Shown here in pieces: positions 35,040 through 45,960 of a DNA stretch of 64,000 nucleotides. The stretch comes from Eurosta solidaginis. Its lineage: Eukaryota; Arthropoda; Insecta; Diptera; Tephritidae. The stretch is from assembly GCF_040869045.1 (NCBI RefSeq), contig NC_090323.1:158492426-158556425 (forward strand), read 5' to 3'. A model generated the notes under the pieces. The model was not told the origin of the DNA and searched no databases. It saw only the letters and a list, made by a program, of their open reading frames with translations. Position numbers and translations under genes: made by a program. Each line of letters starts with the position of its first letter. Position 1 is the stretch's first letter.

Positions 35040-36115
35040 CCTTGGCAGGCCTTGGGGTACGTTCGAAGTCCGTCACCATTTAGTTGGTGGTGCAGGTTCG
35101 GTTGAGATTCTCCCGATTAACGCTGATCTGGCTCTGAACGCAGTTTTCATAAGGAACTGCGTCAACCTTCACGTGGCCTCCCTGCCTTCGCATAGATAAC
35201 CACGGGATCAATCAAGGTGACTGTACATCCGGACTAATGTGGCGGCCCCGGGGACAAAACCAAAAGGAACTGAAGCCAACAGCAGGCAAGAAGCTTCTCC
35301 GGCTGCTACTCCAGGGGCAAGAGAGGAGAAGGCTAAAACAGGCACTCCTTCGTTAAGTGACCTAATTAAGAAGGCTGCAGAAGATCTTCAAAATTCTCAG
35401 GCCTCAGGAGGGATCGAAAACAAGATGACCAAGCGATACTGTTATAGGTGGTGGGCCTATTGAAATATAGCCCAGAAGTGCAAAGGGACTATAGATAGTT
35501 TAAAACTTTGCAGGAAATGCGGTCAGGAACGACACAAGGCCGCGAACTGCTCCAACGTACCGAAATGTGCGTTATGTGGGGGAGAAAATTCGGCAGGCAG
35601 TTTTAGATGCCCACAGCGGGAAGGAAGCAGCCAGATTGCCCTATGAGATTGTTGCAACTCAATTTAAACCACTGTGAAACGGCTTAAGACCTCTCATCCC
35701 AAACAATGTTTGAAGGAGGATTTGACATAGCGGTACTCTCTGAGCCATTCAGATATAAGCAGGAGCAAGGCTGGCTCACGGACTCGGCTGGGAAAGCCTC
35801 AGGAAAAGATGGCACCAACAGTGGCAGGATTAACGTGGGCAAAAATCAAAGGATACCAGGAAGACTTCTTCCGCAGGATTCACGTGGGCAAAAATCAAAG
35901 GAATATACATTTTTAGTTGGGGGGGGGGGGGGGGGGGGCGGAGTAGTAGAACTACCGATAAAGGTAGAGTTCTTCTCGAAAGCCTTACACCCCTGAGGTT
36001 AGAACTTCTAAATGAGGCAGGGAAATATACATTCGACACTGGCAATAGACGCTCCATTATAGATCTCACATTTGCTAGTAGCAAAATAGCGATACGAGCA
36101 AAATGGTGCTTCAGT
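35040..36115 (+). pseudogene. R1-like LINE, ORF1 zinc knuckles and ORF2 endonuclease start
   Basis: ORF1 is open from 35239 to 35463 (Ala/Lys/Glu-rich). After a stop it continues with CRKCGQERHKAANC and PKCALCGGENSAGSFRCP, the CCHC knuckles of R1-type ORF1. ORF2 begins near 35650 with QLNLNHCETA and FDIAVLSEPFRYK, the start of an apurinic-type endonuclease. It ends in a worn GKYTFDTGNRRSIIDLTF-like block near 36020-36075. A run of 20 G (35919-35938) and a local duplication of GTGGGCAAAAATCAAAGGA (35836 and 35883) break it. The reverse transcriptase half is absent here. Confidence 0.75.
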
Positions 36116-36335
36116 AACGTCTACACACTAGAGATATACGCCGCCGATTTAAGACGTTTTTCGCACGCCGCCGCCGAATATCAAAAATATTTATTATTTA
36201 AATATTTATTTATTGTTCATCTCGAAAATTGGTTCGATATGTAGGAAACGGGTATCAAGGGATGCGCATCACTGCCAGTTATAAGAAACTAATTGCGAAA
36301 TTTAACTCTTTCTAACTGCTCAAAAGTTATTTAAA

Positions 36336-39300
36336 ACAAGTAAGGAAGGTTCAGTTCGGGTGTAACCGAACATTACATACTCAGTTGAGAGCTATTGTGG
36401 AAACATAAGGGAAAATAACCATGTAGGAAAATTAACCGAGGGTAACCCTGGAATGTGTTTGTATGACATGTGTATCAAATGAAAGCTATTAAAGAGTATT
36501 TTAAGAGGGAGTGGGCCATAGTTCTATAGGGGGACGATATTTAGGGATATCACCATAAAGGTGGATCAGGGTTGACTCTAGAATTTGTTTGTACAATATG
36601 GGTATCAAACGAAAGGTGTTAATGAGTATTTCAAAAGGGCGGGGGTTTTAGTTCTACAGGTGGACGTTGTTTCGAGATATCGCCATAAAGGTGGACCAGG
36701 GGTGACTCTAGAATGTGTTTGTACGATATGGGTATCAAATTAAAGGTATTAATGAGGGTTTTAAAAGAGAGTGGTGGTAGTTGTATAGGTGGTCGCCTTT
36801 TCGAGATATCTGCACAAAGGTGGACCAGGGGCGACTCTAGAATGCGTTTGTACAATATGGGTATCAAACGAAAGGTGTTAGTGAGTATTTTAAAAGGGAG
36901 TGGGCCTTAGTTCTATAGGAGGACGCCTTTTCGAGATATCGCCATAAAGGTGGACCAGGGGTGACTCTACAATGTGTTTGCACGATATGGGTATCAAATT
37001 AAAGGTATTAATGAGGGTTTTAAAAGGGAGTGGTGGTAGTTGTATAGGTGGTTGCCTTTTCGAAATATCGGTATAAATGTGGACCAGGGGTGACTCTAGA
37101 AAGCGTTTGTACAATATGGGTATCAAACTAAAGGTGTTAATGAGTAGTTTAAAAGGGAGTGGGCCTTAGTTCTATACGCCTTTTCGAGATATTGGCATAA
37201 AGGTGGACCAGGGGCGACTCTAGAATGCGTTTGTACAATATGGGTATCAAACTAAAGGTGTTAATGAGTATTTTAAAAGGGAGTGGGCCTTAGTTCTATA
37301 CGCCTTTTCGAGATATTGGCATAAAGGTGGAACAGGGGTGACTCTAGAATGTGTTTGCACGATATGGGTATCAAATTAAAGGTATTAATGAGGGTTTTAA
37401 AAGGGAGTGGTGGTAGTTGTATAGGTGGTTGCCTTTTCGAGATATCGGTATAAATGTGGACCAGGGGTGACTCTAGAAAGCGTTTGTACAATATGGGTAT
37501 CAAACTAAAGGTGTTAATGAGTATTTTAAAAGGGAGTGGGCCTTAGTTCTATACGCCTTTTCGAGATATTGGCATAAAGGTGGAACAGGGGTGACTCTAG
37601 AAAGCGTTTGTACAATATGGGTATCAAACGAAAGGTGTTAATGAGTATTTTAAAAGGGAGTGGGCCTTAGTTCTATAGGTGGACGCCTTTTCGAGATATT
37701 GGCATAAAGGTGGAACAGGGGTGACTCTAGAATGCGTTTGTACAATATGGGTATCAAACTAAAGGTGTTAATGAGTATTTTAAAAGGGAGTGGGCCTTAG
37801 TTCTATACGCCTTTTCGAGATATTGGCATAAAGGTGGAACAGGGGTGACTCTAGATGCGTTTGTACAATATGGGTATCAAAAAAAAAGGTGTTAATGAGC
37901 ATTTTAAAAGGGAGCGGGCCTTAGTTCTATAGGTGGTCGCCTTTTCGAGATATCGGCATAAAGGTGGACCAGGGTGACTCTAGAATGCGTTTGTACAATA
38001 TGGGTATCAAACTAAAGGTGTTAATGAGTATTTTAAAAGGGAGTGGGCCTTAGTTCTATACGCCTTTTCGAGATATTGGCATAAAGGTGGAACAGGGGTG
38101 ACTCTAGAATGCGTTTGTACAGTATGGGTATCAAAAAAAAGGTGTTAATGAGCATTTTAAAGGGAGCGGGCCTTAGTTCTATAGGTGGTCGCCTTTTCGA
38201 GATATCGGCATAAAGGTGGACCAGGGGTGACTCTAGAATGCGTTTGTACAATATGGGTATCAAACAAAATGTATTAATGAGTATTTTAAATGGGAGTGGG
38301 CCTTATTTCTATAGGTGGACGCCTTCTCGAGATATCGGCATAAAGGTGGACCAGGGGTGACTCTAGAATGCGTTTGTACAATATGGGTATCAAAAAAAAG
38401 GTGTTAATGAGCATTTTAAAGGGAGCGGGCCTTAGTTCTATAGGTGGTCGCCTTTTCGAGATATCGGCATAAAGGTGGACCAGGGGTGATTCTAGAATGC
38501 GTTTGTACAATATGGGTATCAAACTAAAGGTGTTAATGAGCATTTTAAAAGGGAGCGGGCCTTAGTTCTATAGGTGGTCGCCTTTTCGAGATGTCGGCAT
38601 AAAGGTGGACCAGGGGTGACTCTAGATGCGTTTGTACAATATGGGTATCAAACTAAAGGTGTTAATGAGTATTTTAAAAGGGAGTGGGCCTTAGTTCTAT
38701 ACGCCTTTTCGAGATATTGGCATAAAGGTGGAACAGGGGTGACTCTAGAATGTGTTTGCACGATATGGGTATCAAATTAAAGGTATTAATGAGGGTTTTA
38801 AAAGGGAGTGGTGGTAGTTGTATAGGTGGTTGCCTTTTCGAGATATCGGTATAAATGTGGACCAGGGGTGACTCTAGAAAGAGTTTTACAATATGGGTAT
38901 CAAACTAAAGGTGTTAATGAGTATTTTAAAAGGGAGTGGGCCTTAGTTCTATACGCCTTTTCGAGATATTGGCATAAAGGTGGAACAGGGGTGACTCTAG
39001 AAAGCGTTTGTACAATATGGGTATCAAACGAAAGGTGTTAATGAGTATTTTAAAAGGGAGTGGGCCTTAGTTCTATAGGTGGACGCCTTTTCGAGATATT
39101 GGCATAAAGGTGGAACAGGGGTGAATCTAGAATGCGTTTGTACAATATGGGTATCAAACTAAAGGTGTTAATGAGTATTTTAAAAGGGAGTGGGCCTTAG
39201 TTCTATACGCCTTTTCGAGATATTGGCATAAAGGTGGAACAGGGGTGACTCTAGATGCGTTTGTACAATATGGGTATCAAAAAAAAAGGTGTTAATGAGC

Positions 39301-42300
39301 ATTTTAAAAGGGAGCGGGCCTTAGTTCTATAGGTGGTCGCCTTTTCGAGATATCGGCATAAAGGTGTACCAGGGTGACTCTAGAATGCGTTTGTACAATA
39401 TGGGTATCAAACTAAAGGTGTTAATGAGTATTTTAAAAGGGAGTGGGCCTTAGTTCTATACGCCTTTTCGAGATATTGGCATAAAGGTGGAACAGGGGTG
39501 ACTCTAGAATGCGTTTGTACAGTATGGGTATCAAAAAAAAGGTGTTAATGAGCATTTTAAAGGGAGCGGGCCTTAGTTCTATAGGTGGTCGCCTTTTCGA
39601 GATATCGGCATAAAGGTGGACCAGGGGTGACTCTAGAATGCGTTTGTACAATATGGGTATCAAACAAAATGTATTAATGAGTATTTTAAATGGGAGTGGG
39701 CCTTATTTCTATAGGTGGACGCCTTCTCGAGATATCGGCATAAAGGTGGACCAGGGGTGACTCTAGAATGCGTTTGTACAATATGGGTATCAAAAAAAAG
39801 GTGTTAATGAGCATTTTAAAGGGAGCGGGCCTTAGTTCTATAGGTGGTCGCCTTTTCGAGATATCGGCATAAAGGTGGAACAGGGGTGACTCTAGAATGC
39901 GTTTGTACAATATGGGTATCAAACTAAAGGTGTTAATGAGCATTTTAAAAGGCAGCGGGCCTTAGTTCTATAGGTGGTCGCCTTTTCGAGATGTCGGCAT
40001 AAAGGTGGACCAGGGGTGACTCTAGATGCGTTTGTACAATATGGGTATCAAACTAAAGGTGTTAATGAGTATTTTAAAAGGGAGTGAGCCTTAGTTCTAT
40101 AGGTGGTCGCCTTTTCGAGATATCGGCATAAAGGTGGACCAGGGGTGACTCTAGAATGCGTTTGTACAATATGGGTATCAAACTAAAGGTGTTAATGAGT
40201 ATTTTAAAAGGGAGTGGGCCTTAGTTCTATACGCCTTTTCGAGATATTGGCATAAAGGTGGAACAGGGGTGACTCTAGAATGCGTTTGTACAGTATGGGT
40301 ATCAAAAAAAGGTGTTAATGAGCATTTTAAAGGGAGCGGGCCTTAGTTCTATAGGTGGTCGCCTTTTCGAGATATCGGCATAAAGGTGAACCAGGGGTGA
40401 CTCTAGAATGCGTTTGTACAATATGGGTATCAAACGAAATGTATTAATGAGTATTTTAAATGGGAGTGGGCCTTATTTCTATAGGTGGACGCTTTCTCGA
40501 GATATCGGCATAAAGGTGGACCAGGGGTGACTCTAGAATGCGTTTGTACAATATGGGTATCAAAAAAAAAGGTGTTAATGAGCATTTTAAAGGGAGCGGG
40601 CCTTAGTTCTATAGGTGGTCGCCTTTTCGAGATATCGGCATAAAGGTGGACCAGGGGTGACTCTAGAATGCGTTTGTACAATATGGGTATCAAACTAAAG
40701 GTGTTAATGAGTATTTTAAAAGGGAGTGGGCCTTAGTTCTATACGCCTTTTCGAGATATTGGCATAAAGGTGGAACAGGGGTGACTCTAGAATGCGTTTG
40801 TACAGTATGGGTATCAAAAAAAAGGTGTTAATGAGCATTTTAAAGGGAGCGGGCCTTAGTTCTATAGGTGGTCGCCTTTTCGAGATATCGCCATAAAGGT
40901 GGATCAGGGGTGACTCTAGAATATATTTGTACGATATGGGTATCAAATGAAAGGTGTTAATGAGTAATTTAAAAGGGCGTGGGGCTTAAGTCTATAGGTG
41001 GACGCCTTTTCGAGATATCGCCATAAAGGTGGACCAGGGGTGACTCTAGAATGTGTTTGCCCGATACGGGTATCAAATTAAAGGTATTAATGAGGCTTTT
41101 AAAAGGGAGTGGTTAGTTGTATATGTGAAGGCGTTTTCCAGATATCGACCAAAATGTGGACTAGGGTTACCCAGAACGTCATCTGTTGCATACCGCTAAT
41201 TTATTTATATATGTAATACAACGAACATTATTCCTGCCAAGATTTCAGGGGTTTTTTATTTCGCCCTGCAGAACTTTTTGATTTCATTCTACTTAATATG
41301 GTAGGTGTCACACCCATTTTACAAAGTTTTTTTCTAAAGTTATATTTTGCGTCAATAAACTAATTCAAATACCATGTTTCATCCCTTTTTTCGTATTTGG
41401 TATAGAATTATGGCATTTTTTTCGTTTTTCGTAATTTTCGATATCGAAAAAGTTGGCGTGGTCATAGTCTGATTTCGGCCATTTTTTATACCAATACAAT
41501 AAAGATATATCAATTTTTGCTCAAGTTATCGTGTTAACGGCTGAGCGGAAGGACAGACGGTCGACTGTGTATAAAAACTGGGCGTGGCTTCAACCGATTT
41601 CGCCCTTTTTCACAGACATAAGTTATCGTCCCAGAATCTAAGCCCCTACCAAATTTCACAAGGATTGGTAAATTTTTGTTCGACTTATGACATTAAAAGT
41701 ATCCTAGACAAATTAAATGAAAAAGGGCGGAGCCACGCCCATTTTTGAAATTCTCTTTTGTTTTTGCATTTTATTGCACCATATCATTACTGGAGTTGAA
41801 TGTTGACATAATTTAATTATATACTGTAAAGATATAAAATTTTTTGTTAAAATTGGACTTTAAAAAAAATTTTTTTTAAAAGTGGGCGTGGTCGTTCTCC
41901 GATTTTGCAAATTTTTATTAAGCATACATATAGTAATAGGAGTAACATTCCTGCCAAATTTCATCATGATATCTTCAACGAGTGCCAAATTACAGCTTGC
42001 AAAAATTTTAAATTACCTTCTTTTAAAAGTGGGCGGTGCCACGCCCATTGTCCAAAATTCTACTAATTTTCTTTTCTGCGTCATAAGTTCAACTCACCTA
42101 CAAAGTTTTATCGCTTTATTCGTCTTTGGAAATGAATTATCGCACATTTTCTGTTTTTCGAAATTTTCGATATCGAAAAAGTGGGCTTGGTTATAGTCCG
42201 ATATTGTTCATTTTAAATAGCGATCTGAGATGAGTGCTCAGGAACCTACATACAAATTTCATCAAGATACCTCAAAATTTACTCAAGTTATCGTGTTAAC

Positions 42301-42476
42301 GGACAGACGGACGGACGGACGGACATGGCTCAATCAAATTTTTTGTCGATCCTGATGATTTTGATATATGGAAGTCTATATCTATCTCGATTTCTTTATA
42401 CCTGTACAACCAACCGTTATCCAATTAAAGCTAATATACTCTGTGAGCTCTGCTCAACTGAGTATAAAAACAGGCG
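36336..42476 (+). mobile_element. Abundant non-coding repeat family, copy C (6.1 kb)
   Basis: This is the largest copy. It starts ACAAGTAAGGAAGGTTC with the palindrome GTTCGGGTGTAACCGAAC, has a 4.7-kb minisatellite, and then a core of about 1.2 kb. The core has GGGCGTGG-type boxes near 41451, 41579, 41726, 41881, 42028 and 42180. Next come a (GGAC)n microsatellite at 42302-42325 and the end GAGCTCTGCTCAACTGAGTA. The size difference from copy B lies almost entirely in the number of minisatellite units. There is no intact coding frame. Confidence 0.85.
36460..41130 (+). repeat. Expanded minisatellite with 1.4-kb higher-order units
   Basis: About 37-38 units of 119-132 bp. Two unit lengths occur, differing by presence or absence of 'AGGTGGAC' or 'AGGTGGTCG' after TTCTATA. 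The block 37200-38700 recurs almost unchanged 1400-1401 bp downstream, including rare variants (AGATGTCGGC at 38590 and 39990; CAGTATGGG at 38120 and 39520). A further partial shift of about 770 bp links 39661 to 40431. This is a higher-order repeat, indicating recent unequal exchange or replication slippage of multi-unit blocks. Confidence 0.9.
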
Positions 42477-44077
42477 CTTTCGATATCAGTTTAACACGGA
42501 CTTTGCATCACCCAATTCACCAAGTTATTAAAACACAACACTTAAAGAAAAGTTGTATAATAAATTTAAATGCTCACTTCGCATATTTTTTTCAAAAAAT
42601 TAATAAAATACAATGAATTTAAATTAAATTTCCCAAGTCGAACATATTTTCAAATTGTCCTCAAGTTGTTAAAAAAGCAAGTTACGCGAAAGAGGTGCCG
42701 AATTTTATATCCCGATTGGTTGAAAGAATAAGCGAAATCAGTGATGCAAAATCCTTTAGTAGGCTCCAGTGGTTAAAATTCTCCTTTGAAATGATTCTCA
42801 GCTCACACTTAAGTTGCATATACATATCTTCAACATATCTTCAACGTATGAGAAGGGTTTGATAAATCACTTATTTTCTTAGCTATAAAATAGCATCTGA
42901 AATCTTAATTTTGATTTTCACACTTCATCATTCAACACCCCAGTATCCCGGTTTGACATTTCCTAAAGTTGGCGGCTCTATCCAAAACTAGTCCCTTGGA
43001 GTGAATCACATTGGATATAGCCTATCAAACATGTTTAAATATGACCTACACGTAACGGCTCTATTTACAAATGTGAATACGTAAGCACATATATTTACCA
43101 GGTGAGGCTTTGCCCTTCGCAAGTACACTCAAAGTGGTGAAGCAAAAGAAAAGCTTTCTCAAGACAGTCGACCAAATTACCGGGTGTTCTGCTACCTGTC
43201 GAACTTGTCTGAAAACTGAAGGCGGTCATCCATAATGAGCTCTTATATCATAAGGCCGGAAACGAAGACTATTGAGGTCAATGTATCGAACACAAACGTC
43301 TGCAAATTTTGGTCTACATTTCTAAACTTTTATCCACGGTCCTTGAATATTTAAATTATATAGATGTGCCAAGGATTATACAATTTTCACCCATGAGTTA
43401 CGTAATGATATCCACTTAGACTGCTTATGATTTCGAGGGCGGCATCCTTGACCGAATAGTTATTCCCTAACGTTTAAAGATGTTTTTTTTTTGTGTAACT
43501 CGGAAGTATAGCGCGACAAAACCATCCGTCAGAATATCTTCGGAGTTACACCTAGAGCTTTGAGGAAAGTGACGTCGACGAAGGTATGAGTTCGAAGTCG
43601 CAGTCCTATGGCTTCTGTGCTGGTATATGGTATAATGACCAGGATGCGTTATAGCGACCGGTGTTCGGGATTGCTACTGTTCGCACGTCGGGAATTGTAG
43701 CTCTTAAAAACAGCGGAAAAAACTGAAGGCGCCCTTTGGCACGATCAACAATTAGCCAGCATTGATGCTAATCATTAAAACTGTGCCACGAGAGTCGTGA
43801 CTATTAGTAGATAATTGATAGCAACCGTAAGTCGCCTTTGTGCGTGACCAGCATGTAGCCATAAATGATTTAAAGAAACCGTGGCGACGTCGGGTATTAG
43901 AGTTAGCCCAGAACATCTCCTTCGGTGAAACTGTGCTACAAAAGTGTGACCATTTTAAGTATTTCTCAATCTCTCCGCAAGGATCTACTCCCGAAATTTT
44001 TTGAACGATCCACGAGATTTTGAGACAAAAACCGCGGATCTTTCCGAAATGGCTGAAACGTCAACTTCCTTAAATAC
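42477..44077. other. No gene recognised
   Basis: Mixed sequence between copy C and the LTR. 43480-44060 has a GC content nearer that of transposon coding DNA, but I cannot identify a frame or family. A weak inverted pair (GTAACTCGGAAG at 43496 and CTTCGGAGTTAC at about 43540) could form a hairpin. Confidence 0.4.
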
Positions 44078-44587
44078 TGTGACGAATACTAGCAACACTA
44101 AGGGGTAATATCATCTCTAAGCTGATACTGAGCAGTGGCTTGTATGCACGTAACCAAATTAATCATTATGTCTACACATATGTAGCAACGCACAACCACA
44201 TGCATATATCTGAGATACTCCTGGAAGTATGCAGTAATTGTGCAAGTATTACTCACATATATACGCGCATGGGCTATGAGAGAACCTATAAAATCGTAGT
44301 TATAGCTGAGAAATTTATAGCTGATAACTAACTAGTAAATTTTAGAATAGAAACGATTAGAAGTATGCGAACGAGAAATCACAGAGTATAAAAGCGGCAA
44401 CAGTGGAGGCACGACAATCAGATTGATTTAAGTAAGCTATCTGTTGCGAAGTATCAGTGTTTTTGTGAAATACTTTAATAAAGGCCATTTTGCGTTATTG
44501 AATATTGGAGTTATTTATTCAACAGTTTAGCGATACGAACGTTAGTAGAAGCTTGCAAATGAGAGGAATTGCACTAAAATCGTTACA
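44078..44587 (+). mobile_element. 5' LTR of Ty3-type retrotransposon 1
   Basis: It starts TGTGACGAATACTAGC and ends TCGTTACA, giving the usual TG...CA ends. It has TATAAAAG at 44387-44394 and AATAAA at 44477-44482, which fit U3 promoter and R polyadenylation signals. It is 510 bp, against 627 bp for the LTR at 61379. The primer-binding site follows immediately. Confidence 0.85.
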
Positions 44588-44589
44588 AT

Positions 44590-44605
44590 TGGTGTCAGAA
44601 GAGGA
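44590..44605 (+). other. Primer-binding site (tRNA-Leu type)
   Basis: TGGTGTCAGAAGAGGA lies two bases after the LTR. Its complement closely fits the 3' end of insect tRNA-Leu (…CTTCTGACACCA), as used by several Ty3-type fly elements. The equivalent site at 62008 reads TGGTGTCAGAAGTGGG, a better match. Confidence 0.75.
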
Positions 44606-44646
44606 ATTGTTGAATAAATTCCGAAGATTGCGAATACAACTTGGAC

Positions 44647-45960
44647 ATGGCAAAGTTGAGTGAATTGAGGATCCAGCAATTGAAAAAGGAGTTGGAGAGA
44701 CGTGGATTGAATACAACCGTCAATAAACTCCAACTTCAGGCACGGCTACGAGACGCCATGGAGACGGAAGGAATTAATGTGGACGATGATGTCTTTCATC
44801 CTGATGGGGACGAGACAACCACAAAAATTGAAGAGAAAAATGAAACATCGCATGGCATCCCATCTGGAATCGCGTATTTCACAAATGGACACAGATTACA
44901 TCCAAGATGGAAACTCAACTGGAAGAACAGAGAACTTATATGTCATCACAGATGGAATCACAGGAGAAGCGTATAGCATTTCAACTGGAATCGCAGGAGA
45001 ACCGTATAACATTGAAGATTGAAGCACACGAGGCACGAATATCCGAAATGTCGGCACAAATTTCAGCGCAGATCTCTGCACAACTGGAAGAGCAAGAAGG
45101 ACGTATTTCTTCGAAGATGGAGACGCAGGACACAAAAATTTTGCAACTCGAGAAAAAAAACCGATGCCGAGATTGAAACATTGCGAGGTCATATACAGGA
45201 GTTGCGACTAAATCGCCTAGGTGTTTCAGCCAGCAATACGAAGGTGAAAACTCCATCTTTTGACGGCTCTGTTCCTATTCAGGTGTTTAAGATTCAGTTT
45301 GAGAAGACCGCAGCAGTGAACAACTGGAGTGCTGAAGATAAAGTTGTTGCGCTATTCGTGGCATTGAAAGGATCTGCTGCTGAAATCCTACAGACTATTC
45401 CCGAGGGGGAGCGGAACAACTACGAAACATTGTTGAGCGGTTTAGAGAGGCGATACGGAAGCGAACACAGGAAGCAAATATACCGAATAGAGTTGCAAAA
45501 CCGTTACCAAAAAGCTAATGAGACTTTGCAGGAGTTTGCTTCAGATGTTGAAAGGTTGGCTCATTTGGCAAATGCGGACGCATCCGTGGAATACACTGAA
45601 AGGGTAAAGATTCAGAGCTTTATAAATGGCATACGGGACGTCGAAACGAAGCGAGCCACATACGCGAACCCAAAGCAAACATTTGCTGAAACGGTATCCC
45701 AAAATTGACTCAGGAAACGGTTCCACTATTGAGTAAACCAGCATACAAAATCATCGTGTGACAGTGGAAAGGCCAGATTGGGTGGACACAATTTTGGAAG
45801 CACTGAAGGGATCACAACAGAAAAACTCTGGAGTTATGAAATGTTTCAAGTTGGCAACCCAGGCCACATTGCACGTTATTGCAGCATCAATGTGGGTGGC
45901 CGTAAACGCAGAGCTGACGGAGATGAGCAAATCTCCAAGTCCACTCAATCGTTAAACTAA
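44647..45960 (+). pseudogene. Gag of Ty3-type retrotransposon 1, frameshifted
   Basis: The ATG at 44647 opens a SAP-like N-terminus (LSELRIQQLKKELERRG). An acidic linker and a coiled coil made of repeated 'QLE(S/E)QE.RI' follow, out of frame near 44890 and again near 45160. The capsid-like region is in the frame ending at 45708. The zinc-knuckle segment (about 45840) has lost one base, so the CCHC pattern is destroyed (CFKLATQ instead of CFKCGNPGH in copy 2). The end SLN and TAA at 45958-45960 matches copy 2. It forms the particle shell in active elements but is dead here. Confidence 0.85.

Noticed and set aside
36631..40946. A series of similar 76-87 codon open frames on the minus strand (with ...LYKRILESPLVHLY-type peptides)
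   Set aside because: They are translations of the 119-132 bp minisatellite. Their similarity and recurrence every 1400 bp come from the repeat itself, and there is no start, splice or domain evidence for a protein.
36460..41130. Regular repeats that could suggest a CRISPR array
   Set aside because: Units of about 125 bp have no unique spacers, and the genome is animal. It is a minisatellite in a mobile element.
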